A stretch of 64,000 bases of DNA from Clostridium magnum DSM 2767 (GCF_001623875.1 NZ_LWAE01000002.1:868001-932000); one strand, 5' to 3'; positions 9,059-18,132 are shown, counted from the first letter of the stretch. Translations and numbers: made by a program. The notes: generated from the letters alone by a model not told the origin.

Positions 9059-9952
9059 CTATCTCTTAAAGTAATTTTTTAACGGTCTAGGTCCTGCTAT
9101 TATATCTCTGCCAATGAACAGTGTGCCATCAGCCTTGGTTTTAGTATTCCATTCCACAAGTACTATATTACCATCTGCAATTTCAATTGCCGTTATGCAA
9201 CGGGGATGGATACAGCTTCCAGTATTGAAATAAGGAGGTTTACCATCTTCAGGAAACATAGGTCTGTGGGTATGTCCAGCAATAAGCATATGTTTTTCTT
9301 TTCTTACCCATTGGGTGAGGCTTTTTTCTATGAGATCCTTTTTTTCATAATTTTTGGCTGTACTTGTTGGGTCATTTACTCCAAATAATTCAAGTGGTCT
9401 CCACAGGTATCTAACCAAAAATCTACTTAATATCCACATTTGATCATTTAAACAATCTACCTGATGTCCGTGTAAGAGCAAAATTTTGTTATTTGTGGCT
9501 TTATACTTCAACACTAATCCTTCATGGATCTTTATATTTTCAAATAAAGAAACATATTTTTTCTCACGTTCATCAAAATACTGATATAAATAGTTTTTTA
9601 TGAATTTATCATTTTTCTTTACCATGTCGTGGTTTCCAAAAATCATATAAAGCCTATTTTCTTTGAAAAACTTTCTCAGAAGCTTAAAAAGATCCTTATG
9701 GGTTTGAATTATATTAGAAAATTTATTATTTTCCCAAAGTTCGTCTCCATCGCCAATTTCGATATAAGTATAATTTTTATTATAATAATGGGTTAAGGCG
9801 GCAAAGTAAGGGTTCTGGTTTTTAGAAAAATTATCTGCCCAACTTCCATCGCCTCTGTGGCAATCGCTCATTAGAACAATCCTTGAAAAATCATCGAAAG
9901 AGATTTGCTCTGCTGACTGGAAAACTTGAGATACACGCTTTAATTTATTCAT
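9059..9952 (-). CDS. Calcineurin-like metallophosphoesterase
   Basis: This 297-residue protein carries the metallophosphoesterase metal ligands in order: SDCHRGDG, GDGDELW, FGNHDM, HGHQVD and AGHTHRP. This set resembles the UDP-2,3-diacylglucosamine hydrolase-like subgroup, but Gram-positive members have no lipid A role and the true substrate is unknown. No signal peptide or membrane segment is seen, so it is probably cytoplasmic. It is a single-gene unit on the minus strand. Confidence 0.88.
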   Translation of the reverse strand: MNKLKRVSQVFQSAEQISFDDFSRIVLMSDCHRGDGSWADNFSKNQNPYFAALTHYYNKNYTYIEIGDGDELWENNKFSNIIQTHKDLFKLLRKFFKENRLYMIFGNHDMVKKNDKFIKNYLYQYFDEREKKYVSLFENIKIHEGLVLKYKATNNKILLLHGHQVDCLNDQMWILSRFLVRYLWRPLELFGVNDPTSTAKNYEKKDLIEKSLTQWVRKEKHMLIAGHTHRPMFPEDGKPPYFNTGSCIHPRCITAIEIADGNIVLVEWNTKTKADGTLFIGRDIIAGPRPLKNYFKR

Positions 9953-10077
9953 CTTCCCTCCATACTAAAGCAATAAATTCATTATCATATAAAATATACT
10001 TTACAATTTATTAATAAAGAACTGTTATGGACTGGTGATCAAGTGGAAACAGTATTTTCTATAGAAATATTATTAAT

Positions 10078-10959
10078 TTAAATATTTTTTAAACTTTTAC
10101 GTTTTGCAAATAATTTTTTGGTTTTACCTATATTTAAGATACTTTCATATAGCTTAGGGTCTTCTTTCTTAATTGCTTTTATTTTATCTGACATGTTATC
10201 ATATGGGCCTGTGATTTTCTGATACCTATAACATAATAGTTGATTTTGCATCTGTATAATCCAATCTGTTTTTGCTGTTCGTGTAGTAGGTTGTGGTGTA
10301 AATGGTCTATTAAACTCTAATCCCACTGTATTTTCATTTATAGTAATTTCTTTATCAGAATATCCTACCTTATTTAGCTCTTTTGCAAATGCATTAAGCA
10401 TCCTTTTATCTTTTAATGTTAAGGTCAAGCTTACTACTAACTCTGAAGGCTCCGAAAATTCACCAAGTTTAAAACATGCTAGCCACCAGTGTTTATACTC
10501 TCTTGTTAAAAGTACTTTATTATTCTTTTTTAAAGAATAAGACATCTGTAGATAATCTTTACTAGATACACAGTTATAAAAAGGTCCCTTAAAAACACCT
10601 GGAATATCCAGATCAGGTTCATCTGTTACATATACTCCTATCTCACAACCAGTAGCTAAACCATATTGACCCTTCCAAAATTCAATAAGCCATCTTTTTC
10701 CATTGTATATAAAATAAATAGGCTCGCAATCTATAATCATCCCTAGAGGTGCTGCAGCCTCATCATATAACCGACAATACCCCATATTTTTCTGCCATGC
10801 ATCTATATTAGAATAAAATATATCGTCTATTGAATCATAAGAATAGCCAGCAGCTTTTACTGCTTCATCAAATTCATCATCACCAGTCCCATTTCTTGTT
10901 CTAACAATATTAGACATTGATCTTAAAATAGCCAGCCTTTTAGAGATAAATGAAAACAT
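10078..10959 (-). CDS. DUF4474 domain protein
   Basis: This 293-residue protein has the DUF4474 domain from about residue 29 to 260, with features such as FDEAVKAAGYSYD, YNGKRWLIEFWKGQYG and EIGVYVTDE. No function is established for the family. There is no clear signal peptide; the N-terminus is basic and the C-terminus ends in a lysine-rich tail. It is a lone gene on the minus strand with no operon partner to suggest a role. Confidence 0.75.
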   Translation of the reverse strand: MFSFISKRLAILRSMSNIVRTRNGTGDDEFDEAVKAAGYSYDSIDDIFYSNIDAWQKNMGYCRLYDEAAAPLGMIIDCEPIYFIYNGKRWLIEFWKGQYGLATGCEIGVYVTDEPDLDIPGVFKGPFYNCVSSKDYLQMSYSLKKNNKVLLTREYKHWWLACFKLGEFSEPSELVVSLTLTLKDKRMLNAFAKELNKVGYSDKEITINENTVGLEFNRPFTPQPTTRTAKTDWIIQMQNQLLCYRYQKITGPYDNMSDKIKAIKKEDPKLYESILNIGKTKKLFAKRKSLKNI

Positions 10960-11200
10960 AATAACTCACTCACATATATTATTCTTTATAAAATATTATT
11001 CTTTATAGAATATCATTATGTTATAAATATTACACTTTAAACTTTATATTTTGAAGATATTAGGCTAAATTTGGAATTTGGCATAAAGAAAATAATAGTA
11101 ATTTTATCTAAATAAGTGAAGTATTAAAATAAATTTAATGATAGTATAGATAGTATATAAGTTGTTTATAACCATTAACAAATTAGGAGGTAAGTCAATT

Positions 11201-11724
11201 ATGAATGAAACAATGAAAACCTTATTAAACAGAAGAAGTATACGAAAGTATAAATCTGAACAGATCAAAGATGAGGAATTAAATGCTGTTTTAGAGGCAG
11301 GTAAATATGCTCCAAGTGGAGCAAACCAGCAGTCTGCATTGTTTATAGTGGTTCAAAACAAGAATGTTATTGAAAAATTATCAAAAATGAATGCGGCTGT
11401 TATGGGAAAAGAGAACATAGACCCATATTATGGGCACCTACAATAATTCTTGTACTTGCAGATGAAAGTAAAGCAACACCTATTGAAGATGCAAGTCTTG
11501 CTTTAGGCAATATGTACAGTGCTGCATATTCACTTGGAATTGGTTCCTGCTGGATTCATCGAACAAAAGAGATGTTTGAAAGTGAAGAGGGCAAAGCCTT
11601 ACTGAAAGAATGGGGAATCAAAGGCGATTATATAGGCGTAGGGTCATGCATTTTAGGATATCCAGATTGTGACCATCCTAAGGCTGCCCCAAGAAAAGAT
11701 AATTTTGTTGTAATGGTAAAATAA
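11201..11724 (+). pseudogene. Nitroreductase-family gene broken by a one-base frameshift
   Basis: AGGAGG at 11185-11190 sets the start at ATG 11201. The first part (RRSIRKYKSEQIKDEEL, KYAPSGANQQS) is a normal nitroreductase N-terminus with the FMN-phosphate binding Arg residues. It runs into a stop at 11444-11446. Adding one G to the GGG at 11432-11434 restores a continuous frame with PTIILVLADES and then SLALGNMYSAAYSLGIGSCW to the stop at 11724. The intact protein would be about 174 residues, a usual size for small clostridial nitroreductases. Either the gene is dead or a base was lost in sequencing of the homopolymer. Confidence 0.88.
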
Positions 11725-11781
11725 GAAAATACCTTCTATAGTATAGGGTATAAATCTCTCAAAAATAAGGAGGGACAAATT

Positions 11782-12144
11782 ATGAAATTTAACTGGTGTA
11801 CATTAATGGTTAAAAATATGGAAGAATCCTTAAAATTCTATAAGGATATAGTTGGCCTTCAGGTAGATAGAAGATTCAATGCAGGACCAGGAAAGGAAAT
11901 TACATTTTTAGGAGATGGAGAAACAAAGATTGAACTGGTATGTGATGAATCCCTAAAAGAAGTAAACCTTGGACATGATATTTCCCTAGGATTTGAAGTG
12001 AATTCAGTAGAAGAAATGATGACTTTTGTTAAAGAAAGAGGCATAGCTATTCATAGCGGACCATTTCAGCCAAATCCTCATATAAGATTTTTCTACGTAT
12101 TAGATCCAAACGGATTAAAAATTCAGTTCTCGGAAAACATTTAA
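11782..12144 (+). CDS. VOC/glyoxalase-family protein
   Basis: This 120-residue protein is a single vicinal-oxygen-chelate fold unit with paired beta-alpha-beta-beta-beta modules: an N-terminal half with MVKNMEESLKFYKDIVGL and a C-terminal half ending in FYVLDPNGLKIQFSENI. The C-terminal DPNG plus Q/E ligand region is typical of glyoxalase/dioxygenase-like members. AAGGAGGGA precedes the ATG. It lies 57 bases after the broken nitroreductase and may be cotranscribed. Substrate is unknown. Confidence 0.85.
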   Translation: MKFNWCTLMVKNMEESLKFYKDIVGLQVDRRFNAGPGKEITFLGDGETKIELVCDESLKEVNLGHDISLGFEVNSVEEMMTFVKERGIAIHSGPFQPNPHIRFFYVLDPNGLKIQFSENI

Positions 12145-12150
12145 TATGGA

Positions 12151-12201
12151 GACCACTTTCTTCCTCAGGTAACTAAACATTGACGAAGAATGTGGTTTTT
12201 C
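12151..12201 (+). terminator. Rho-independent terminator
   Basis: GACCACTTTCTTCCTCA pairs with the reverse complement of TGACGAAGAATGTGGT (a few mismatches), followed by a TTTTT run. It sits directly after the VOC gene. Confidence 0.7.
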
Positions 12202-12245
12202 TAACTATGTAGCCCAGTATAAGTTAACTATAGCAGTTTTTTATG

Positions 12246-12644
12246 CTATACTTTTTCCAATGATAACTGCTCAGCAGCAGGGATATCTGCAGGAGCCCAT
12301 TTTAAAGAAAGCAAATCCTTTCTTTTCAGCCATATCAGTTTAGAATGTTCAGTAGCTGTAGGAGTACCAGATATCAATTTACAATTTACAGTAATTAAGT
12401 TTACTATAAAAGAATCATATTCATGAGTATTGTCATTAAATACATGGTCATATTCAACAGTACACCCCAGTTCCTCTTGTATTTCTCTTTCTATAGCTTC
12501 TTTCAAGTTTTCATCTTTTTCAACTTTTCCACCTGGGAATTCCCACATATTTGGTAAAGACATCCTTGGAGAGCGAAGAGCGCATAGTATTTCTTTATTC
12601 TCATTTTCTATAATAGCTCCAACCACTTTTATTAGTTTTTTCAT
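12246..12644 (-). CDS. Nudix hydrolase, MutT-like
   Basis: This 132-residue protein contains a full Nudix box: GGKVEKDENLKEAIEREIQE followed by ELG, with the catalytic Glu residues in place. Upstream GAIIENENKEILCALRSP and MWEFPGGKV fit the 8-oxo-dGTP diphosphatase (MutT) subgroup, which removes oxidised nucleotides. Substrate cannot be proved from sequence, since Nudix enzymes vary widely. It is a stand-alone gene with AGAGGTG ahead of the start. Confidence 0.87.
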   Translation of the reverse strand: MKKLIKVVGAIIENENKEILCALRSPRMSLPNMWEFPGGKVEKDENLKEAIEREIQEELGCTVEYDHVFNDNTHEYDSFIVNLITVNCKLISGTPTATEHSKLIWLKRKDLLSLKWAPADIPAAEQLSLEKV

Positions 12645-12908
12645 TTATAATAACACCTCTCTTCTAGACAACTTTATCATAGATACATATTGAAATGCAA
12701 TTTTATGCTTAATGGATAGAAAATGAAATACAGGATATTAATGTGTAATCTTTAGAGGGTTTTACATACAATAATTATTATAACTATTAAAATCATTGCA
12801 TAATCCATACAGTCAATAATATTAGTTAAATACCTGATACTTAAAATGTTTAGTGTACCCCTAGAGCATTCCTTTGAATAAGAAGAAATAGATAATAAGG
12901 AGGCTATT

Positions 12909-14123
12909 ATGTACAAAATTAATGATAATTATTTGAAGCTCCAAGGAAGCTATTTATTTTCAACTATAGCTAAGAAGGTGAATAACTTTAAGAAGAATAA
13001 TCCTGATAACAAAATTATTTCTTTAGGAATTGGTGATGTAACTCAACCATTAGTACCAACTATTATTAATAAATTACACCACGCAGTGGATGAAATGGGA
13101 CAGGTGGATACTTTCAAAGGGTATGCACCAGATTTGGGTTACGAATTTTTAAGGAATGCCATTGCAGAAGGTGATTATAGAACACGTGGTATTGATATTT
13201 CAATAGATGAAATATTCGTAAGTGATGGTGTAAAATGTGATGCAGGTAATATCCAGGAACTATTTAGCGTAGATAATAAAATTGCAGTCTGTGACCCTGT
13301 ATATCCTGTATATATAGATACAAATGTAATGGCTGGAAGAACAGGAGCTTATAATACTATCAATCAAAGGTGGAGTGATGTTATCTATATGCCATGTACT
13401 ACAGATAATAATTTTGCACCAGAGCTTCCAAAGAAAACACCAGATATTATTTATCTATGTTTCCCTAATAATCCAACTGGGACAGCAATTACAAAAGATC
13501 AACTTCAGGGCTGGGTTGATTATGCAAATAGGGTAAAAGCAGTTATTATATATGATGGAGCATATGAGGCCTACATTTCAGAGGATGAGGTACCTCATAC
13601 AATCTATGAATGTGAAGGTGCAAAAAACTGTGCCATTGAGCTAAAGAGCTTTTCAAAGAATGCTGGTTTTACAGGAGTAAGACTTGGATATACAGTTGTT
13701 CCAAAGGAATTAAAATGTGATAATGTTTCATTGAATACACTTTGGGCTAGGCGTCACGGAACAAAATATAATGGTGCACCTTATATAATTCAAAGGGCAG
13801 GGGAAGCTGTTTACTCTGAAACTGGAAGAGAACAGCTAAAAAGACAAGTGGATTATTATATGAATAATGCAAAGGCAATCCTTGAAGGACTAAGATCAGC
13901 AGGTTATTCTGTGTATGGTGGTATAAATGCACCATATATTTGGTGTAAAACACCAAATAATATAACTTCATGGGAGTTTTTTGATTATTTATTGGAAGAA
14001 GCAAATGTTGTAGGTACACCAGGAATCGGATTTGGTCCTCAGGGAGAAGGATATTTTCGACTGACAGCATTTAGTACTTATGAAAATACCATAGAGGCCA
14101 TTGAGAGAATTAAGAAGCTATAG
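12909..14123 (+). CDS. dapL: LL-diaminopimelate aminotransferase
   Basis: This 404-residue protein belongs to fold-type I PLP aminotransferases. It has the DapL features SLGIGDVTQPL near the start, YLCFPNNPTGTAI, and the PLP-binding Lys in SFSKNAGFTGVRLGY. DapL converts tetrahydrodipicolinate straight to LL-diaminopimelate for lysine and peptidoglycan, replacing the acyl branches of the pathway. Length is normal for the family. AAGGAGG lies 8 bases before the ATG. The gene stands alone here; no lysine riboswitch was recognised upstream. Confidence 0.92.
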   Translation: MYKINDNYLKLQGSYLFSTIAKKVNNFKKNNPDNKIISLGIGDVTQPLVPTIINKLHHAVDEMGQVDTFKGYAPDLGYEFLRNAIAEGDYRTRGIDISIDEIFVSDGVKCDAGNIQELFSVDNKIAVCDPVYPVYIDTNVMAGRTGAYNTINQRWSDVIYMPCTTDNNFAPELPKKTPDIIYLCFPNNPTGTAITKDQLQGWVDYANRVKAVIIYDGAYEAYISEDEVPHTIYECEGAKNCAIELKSFSKNAGFTGVRLGYTVVPKELKCDNVSLNTLWARRHGTKYNGAPYIIQRAGEAVYSETGREQLKRQVDYYMNNAKAILEGLRSAGYSVYGGINAPYIWCKTPNNITSWEFFDYLLEEANVVGTPGIGFGPQGEGYFRLTAFSTYENTIEAIERIKKL

Positions 14124-14221
14124 GAGTAAGAAAGTTCAACTTTAACAGGAACGTATTTATATTTATTAACGATAAAATCTAATATGGTAGGATATAAAAT
14201 GGATATATATTCATATTAAGG

Positions 14222-14250
14222 TTGACAAAGGCAAATGACAGTGCTATATT
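14222..14250 (+). promoter_or_regulatory. Promoter of the FMN riboswitch transcript
   Basis: TTGACA at 14222-14227 and TATATT at 14245-14250 are separated by 17 bases, with TG one base before the -10 (extended -10). Transcription would start about 15 bases before the riboswitch. Confidence 0.75.
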
Positions 14251-14270
14251 AGTAATAAAGTTATATAAAG

Positions 14271-14380
14271 TATCCTTCGGGGTTGGGTGAAATTCCCTAT
14301 CGGCGGTACAGCCCGCAAGCCATAAGGCAGATTCGGTTAGATTCCGAAGCCGACAGTATAGTCTGGATGAAAGAAGGTGA
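14271..14380 (+). ncRNA. FMN riboswitch (RFN element)
   Basis: The conserved RFN blocks are all present in order: TTCGGGGTTGGGTGAAATTC, CCCTATCGGCGGTACAGCCC, GCAAGCC, GATTCGGTTAGATTCCGAAG, CCGACAGTATAGTCTGGATG and AAAGAAGG. CCTTC (14274-14278) and GAAGG (14373-14377) form the closing stem. RFN elements bind FMN and normally control riboflavin synthesis (rib) or uptake (ribU). Here the next gene is an FGGY kinase, which is unexpected. Confidence 0.95.
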
Positions 14381-14433
14381 ATAAACAATGTGGATATCTT
14401 TAGATTTGTCAATATGTTTATTCTGTTTACAAT

Positions 14434-14463
14434 CCCCTGGGAAAACCTAGGGGTTATTTTATT
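14434..14463 (+). terminator. Terminator forming the riboswitch expression platform
   Basis: CCCCTGGG pairs with CCTAGGGG around an AAAA loop, followed by TTATTTTATTTT. It lies 54 bases after the aptamer, as expected for transcriptional control in which FMN binding favours termination. AATAAACA (14380-14387) and TGTTTATT (14415-14422) form another possible stem between them. Confidence 0.85.
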
Positions 14464-14538
14464 TTCTGGAAAAGTATTTATATTAAATTATAGTAGTAAA
14501 GTACAAGGGATTAAATATGATATAGAAAAGAGGTGAAT

Positions 14539-14581
14539 TTTAGTGAGGGGGGTGACACTAATTATATACACTCTCACTAAA
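14539..14581 (+). other. Hairpin just upstream of the FGGY kinase start
   Basis: TTTAGTGAG (14539-14547) and CTCACTAAA (14573-14581) are perfect inverted arms around a 25-base loop that begins with a run of G. The kinase ATG at 14590 has no ribosome site directly upstream, while AGAGGTGA at 14529-14536 lies just before the left arm. Folding would bring that site to within roughly 10 bases of the ATG. This role is inferred. Confidence 0.4.
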
Positions 14582-14589
14582 TGTAGATT

Positions 14590-16107
14590 ATGGAGCATTA
14601 TTATCTTGGTTTTGATGCAGGAACTCAAAGCGTGAAAGTAGCCATATACGATAAAAATATGAAATGTATAGCAAAATCATCTAATCAGACAATCTTGAAA
14701 TATCCTCATATCGGATGGGTTGAGATGGATGCTGATGAATATCTTTCGCTTACAAAGCTTGGTATGAAACAGTGTATAGAGCAGTTAAGAAAACAGGGAT
14801 TCGACCCTAGTTTAATTAGATCAATTATGGGTGATGGAATTATTTGCGGAATAGTTGGTATAGACGACAACGGTAAGGCAATCACACCCTATATAAACTA
14901 TTTAGATTCAAGAACACACAGTGATGCTGAAATACTTAAAAATTTGGATCTTGATATTTGGGGAAAAGAGACAGGTAATGCTGACCCAAGCTGTATCTTT
15001 CCAGCATTACATGCAAGATGGCTCTTAGCGAATAATAAAGATTTTCAGGAAAGAGGTAAAAAATTTGTTCACAATGCCCCATATATTTTAATGAATCTTG
15101 CAGGTTTAAAGAGCAGAGATGCTTTTATTGATTGGGGAGCAATGTCTGGCTGGGGCCTTGGATATCGCATATATGAAAAAGAGTGGTCTGATGAACAGCT
15201 GGACATACTAGGGATAGATAGAAGCTATATGCCTAAAATTGTAAAGCCCTGGGATATTATTGGTACTTTATCAGAAGAAGTGGCAAAGGAAACAGGATGT
15301 CCCGTTGGTATTCCAATTTGTGCTGGTGCAGGTGATACAATGCAGTCCATGCTTGGAAGCGGGATCCTTGAAGCAAATAAAGCTGTAGATGTTGCCGGCA
15401 CATGCGCCATGTTCTGTGTTTCTACAAATGGAATTATTCCGGAGCTGAGCAAAAAAGGAAGTGGATTGATTTTTAACAGTGGTACTTTGGAAAATACATA
15501 TTTTTATTGGGGATTTGTTAGGACTGGAGGTTTAGCACTTCGTTGGTTTAAGGATAGCATTTGTAAGAAATCTGATGATGATACCTATTATCAGTTGTTA
15601 AGCAAAGAAGCAGAAAAAGTTCCAACCGGATGCAATGGTGTAATGTTCCTACCTTACTTAACTGGTGGGTATGGTGAATTTTCCAAAGTTAAAGGCGCAT
15701 TTTTAAACATGACTTTGGATACAGATCAGTTTGTTTTATGGAGAGCTGTTCTGGAAGCAATTGCTTATGATTACATGGAAATCACAGATGCTTATCGAAA
15801 TGCTGGTATCGAAATAAATAGAATTACCATCACTGAAGGTGGAAGTAGAGATGATCTATGGAATCAAATTAAAGCAGATGTTATGGAGAGTGAAGCAATT
15901 ACATTAGAAACTTCAGGTGGTGCTGTATTGACAAATTGTATTATTGCAGCATATGCAGCTAGTGATATAGAGGATTTAAAAACCGCACTTATTAGCAATT
16001 TGAAAGTTACTAATACATATAGTCCAAATAGTAATAATTCAAAAATATATAAAGATCAATATAAACTTCAAAAAGATATGTTGAAAAAATTGGCTGCTAG
16101 CACCTAA
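14590..16107 (+). CDS. FGGY-family carbohydrate kinase
   Basis: This 505-residue protein has the two-domain sugar kinase fold. The N-terminal phosphate loop is YLGFDAGTQSVKVAIYD, the sugar-contact region has IGWVEMDADEY, and the C-terminal half has GAGDTMQSMLGSG and an ADP-binding TEGGSRDDLWNQIKADVM. It resembles xylulokinase and related pentulose or tetrulose kinases; the exact sugar cannot be called. No pentose isomerase or transporter adjoins it. It is the first gene after an FMN riboswitch and its terminator. Riboflavin contains a ribityl chain, but a link is speculation. The start has no normal ribosome site (see the hairpin at 14539). Confidence 0.85.
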   Translation: MEHYYLGFDAGTQSVKVAIYDKNMKCIAKSSNQTILKYPHIGWVEMDADEYLSLTKLGMKQCIEQLRKQGFDPSLIRSIMGDGIICGIVGIDDNGKAITPYINYLDSRTHSDAEILKNLDLDIWGKETGNADPSCIFPALHARWLLANNKDFQERGKKFVHNAPYILMNLAGLKSRDAFIDWGAMSGWGLGYRIYEKEWSDEQLDILGIDRSYMPKIVKPWDIIGTLSEEVAKETGCPVGIPICAGAGDTMQSMLGSGILEANKAVDVAGTCAMFCVSTNGIIPELSKKGSGLIFNSGTLENTYFYWGFVRTGGLALRWFKDSICKKSDDDTYYQLLSKEAEKVPTGCNGVMFLPYLTGGYGEFSKVKGAFLNMTLDTDQFVLWRAVLEAIAYDYMEITDAYRNAGIEINRITITEGGSRDDLWNQIKADVMESEAITLETSGGAVLTNCIIAAYAASDIEDLKTALISNLKVTNTYSPNSNNSKIYKDQYKLQKDMLKKLAAST

Positions 16108-16246
16108 CTAAATAAACCATTTTTTGCAATGTATCTAATGTAAACTTTTACGCATATTAAACTGTATGGAGACTAGGGAATACAATTTAATATTGGAGAC
16201 TTATTTTGAGTTAGTAAGGTAAAAAAATCTACAGAGGGGTATGAAT

Positions 16247-17473
16247 ATGCGAGAGAAATTATTAGGTGTTATTTCTGCTGTAGCTGTATCTTGCGCGATG
16301 ATTTTGGTAGGTTGCTCGTCAAGAAAAATTAATTCATCAAATAATGTTAAACCACCAGTAAAAACGAAGCAAGAGGAATCACCCTATAAAGAGTATGGAT
16401 ATAATATAGAGGCGAGTTTATCAAAGTATAAAAATGCATTGCAAAATTCAGATACCAAAAAAGTAAAAATATATTGCATAGGTGAGTCTAATACAAGAGG
16501 AGAGTATTCCAGTGACGAAGTAAATAAATCTTGGGTTGGCATAATGAAATCATACCTACAAAATAAATATGGTAATGGAGGGGAAGGTTTTATTAGTATC
16601 TATGAAGGCGCCTTACCGGCCGGTACTAAAGGTAGATGGACACTAGGGAAGGGATGGAGTGTCTCTGGTGCTTCTAGAGAGTTCATTTCCAATGTTGGTG
16701 GCTTTGGTGGTTGTTTCGGAATTTCTAATAAAAATACCTCATCAGCAACTCTAATCTTTACTGGAACAAATTTGGATTTATTGTATGCTAAGGCAAAAGA
16801 TGGTGGTACAGCCACGGTAACAATAGATGGCAAGGAAGTAGGTACTATAAATTGTTTGGATGAATCACTAAGTTTCTCAAATAAAGTTTCTTATTCAGGT
16901 TTAGATAGCATTACTCATACACTAGTAATAACTCCTAATAGAGCTGCAAATATTTTTATAGAAGGAGCAATTGCTTCCTCTAGTAAGGCAGGAATTGAGG
17001 TAGATAAAATAGCAATTTCTAGTAAAGTGGCAAGTTATTTTAATACACCTTTAACAAAAAAAATATGGGATGTCTTACCAGAACCGGATTTAGTGCTTAT
17101 ATCTTTTGGTATTAACGAATCAGGACGGGGGAATTCTGTTGAAGACTATAAATCAAATATGATAGGTTTAGTAACCTATTGGCAGGGGAGAGGCAGTAAT
17201 GTATGTTTAGTGGCAAATCAAAAACCTGCGGATTCATGGACAACAAATTGGCCGGCATATGTAGCATCAATGTATGAAATAGCAGATACTTATAATACTG
17301 GGATTATAGATATTTATAAAGCTTTTTATAAGGATTATACTGCAGCACAAAAAGCAGGATTCTTTGGAATGACAGCTAATGATTATTCGGGAGGCAGTGG
17401 AACAAATACTGCTCATCCTAGTGATAAAGGATATAAATATATCGGAGAAGTTATTTATGGCAATTTACAATGA
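16247..17473 (+). CDS. Secreted SGNH/GDSL hydrolase lipoprotein
   Basis: This 408-residue protein has a lipoprotein signal ending ILVGC, so it is anchored outside the membrane. The SGNH blocks are visible: IYCIGESNTRG with the nucleophile Ser in a GES variant of GDS, a central FGINESGRG, and TAHPSDKGY with the catalytic Asp-x-x-His pair as HPSD. A carbohydrate-binding-like beta region lies between about residues 125 and 250. It probably removes acetyl or other ester groups from polysaccharide. ATG 16247 was preferred over 16241 because AGAGGGG then lies 7 bases upstream. Confidence 0.8.
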   Translation: MREKLLGVISAVAVSCAMILVGCSSRKINSSNNVKPPVKTKQEESPYKEYGYNIEASLSKYKNALQNSDTKKVKIYCIGESNTRGEYSSDEVNKSWVGIMKSYLQNKYGNGGEGFISIYEGALPAGTKGRWTLGKGWSVSGASREFISNVGGFGGCFGISNKNTSSATLIFTGTNLDLLYAKAKDGGTATVTIDGKEVGTINCLDESLSFSNKVSYSGLDSITHTLVITPNRAANIFIEGAIASSSKAGIEVDKIAISSKVASYFNTPLTKKIWDVLPEPDLVLISFGINESGRGNSVEDYKSNMIGLVTYWQGRGSNVCLVANQKPADSWTTNWPAYVASMYEIADTYNTGIIDIYKAFYKDYTAAQKAGFFGMTANDYSGGSGTNTAHPSDKGYKYIGEVIYGNLQ

Positions 17474-17525
17474 ACTGAGATATACTTGTATATCTAGTAG
17501 AATTCTCTTCTATTAAGTTGAAGAA

Positions 17526-17560
17526 CCCTTATTTGATAAATGCACCAAATAAGGGATCTA
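17526..17560 (+). terminator. Rho-independent terminator between convergent genes
   Basis: CCCTTATTTG (17526-17535) and CAAATAAGGG (17546-17555) are perfect arms around a 10-base loop. It lies between the SGNH gene and the convergent MORN gene and may serve both. Confidence 0.7.
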
Positions 17561-17586
17561 TTTGCTTTTGTTGTAATTTTTCTTGT

Positions 17587-18132
17587 TTACTCTACAAATT
17601 CATCATCCTTAAACTCGCCTGTAAGAACTCGTCCATCAGCATATACATACATGCCCTTTCCAGATCTTCTATCATCTTTCCACTGACCAATGTATTTTTC
17701 ACCATCTGGATGTGTATGGACGCCTTCACCATGTCTTGAATCATTTTTCCATTCACCAGTGTAAATATCTCCGTCTGACCAAATATAAACGCCATGGCCG
17801 CACTTCTCTCCGTTTTCCCAATGGCCTATGTACTTTTCTCCATCTGGCCAAGTATATACGCCATAGCCGTACTTTTCATCATTCTTCCATTCACCAATAT
17901 ATTTTTCACCATCTGGCCAGGTATGTGTACCTTGACCGCTCATTTGATCATTTTTCCACTGACCTATATATTTACTACCATCTTTGTAGAGATAAGTTCC
18001 CTCTCCATCCATCTTATCATCTTTTCGCTCTCCTATATAAGTTCCTCCGTGGATATGGCCAGTTGAAGGGCTTTTTATAGTATCTATTTTTATCTTATCT
18101 AAGTTAGCATTACTTAATTTTAAGTTTTTCAT
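17587..18132 (-). CDS. MORN-repeat protein
   Basis: This 181-residue protein is built of about six 23-residue MORN repeats from residue 30 onward, each with the pattern Y-x-G-x-W-x-x-G-x-G-x-x-x-x-x-D-G, for example YIGEWKNDEKYGYGVYTWPD. MORN repeats form beta-hairpin ladders used in lipid or protein binding. There is no signal peptide, membrane segment or catalytic domain, so the role is unknown. The 69-base periodicity makes long open frames on the other strand and in shifted frames that are not genes. It is a single-gene unit with AGGAGATAG before the ATG. Confidence 0.88.
   Translation of the reverse strand: MKNLKLSNANLDKIKIDTIKSPSTGHIHGGTYIGERKDDKMDGEGTYLYKDGSKYIGQWKNDQMSGQGTHTWPDGEKYIGEWKNDEKYGYGVYTWPDGEKYIGHWENGEKCGHGVYIWSDGDIYTGEWKNDSRHGEGVHTHPDGEKYIGQWKDDRRSGKGMYVYADGRVLTGEFKDDEFVE

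Noticed and set aside
12645-12908. Lysine riboswitch upstream of dapL
   Set aside because: None of the conserved lysine riboswitch blocks could be found.
13747-14070. 107-codon minus-strand frame inside dapL
   Set aside because: It is a shadow of a strongly conserved gene and resembles no protein.
14179-14412. 77-codon minus-strand frame over the FMN riboswitch
   Set aside because: It is antisense to a clearly conserved RNA element and has no ribosome site.
17592-18080. Several overlapping open frames on both strands inside the MORN gene
   Set aside because: They come from the 69-base repeat period of the MORN gene; only the minus-strand 181-residue frame has MORN signatures and a ribosome site.
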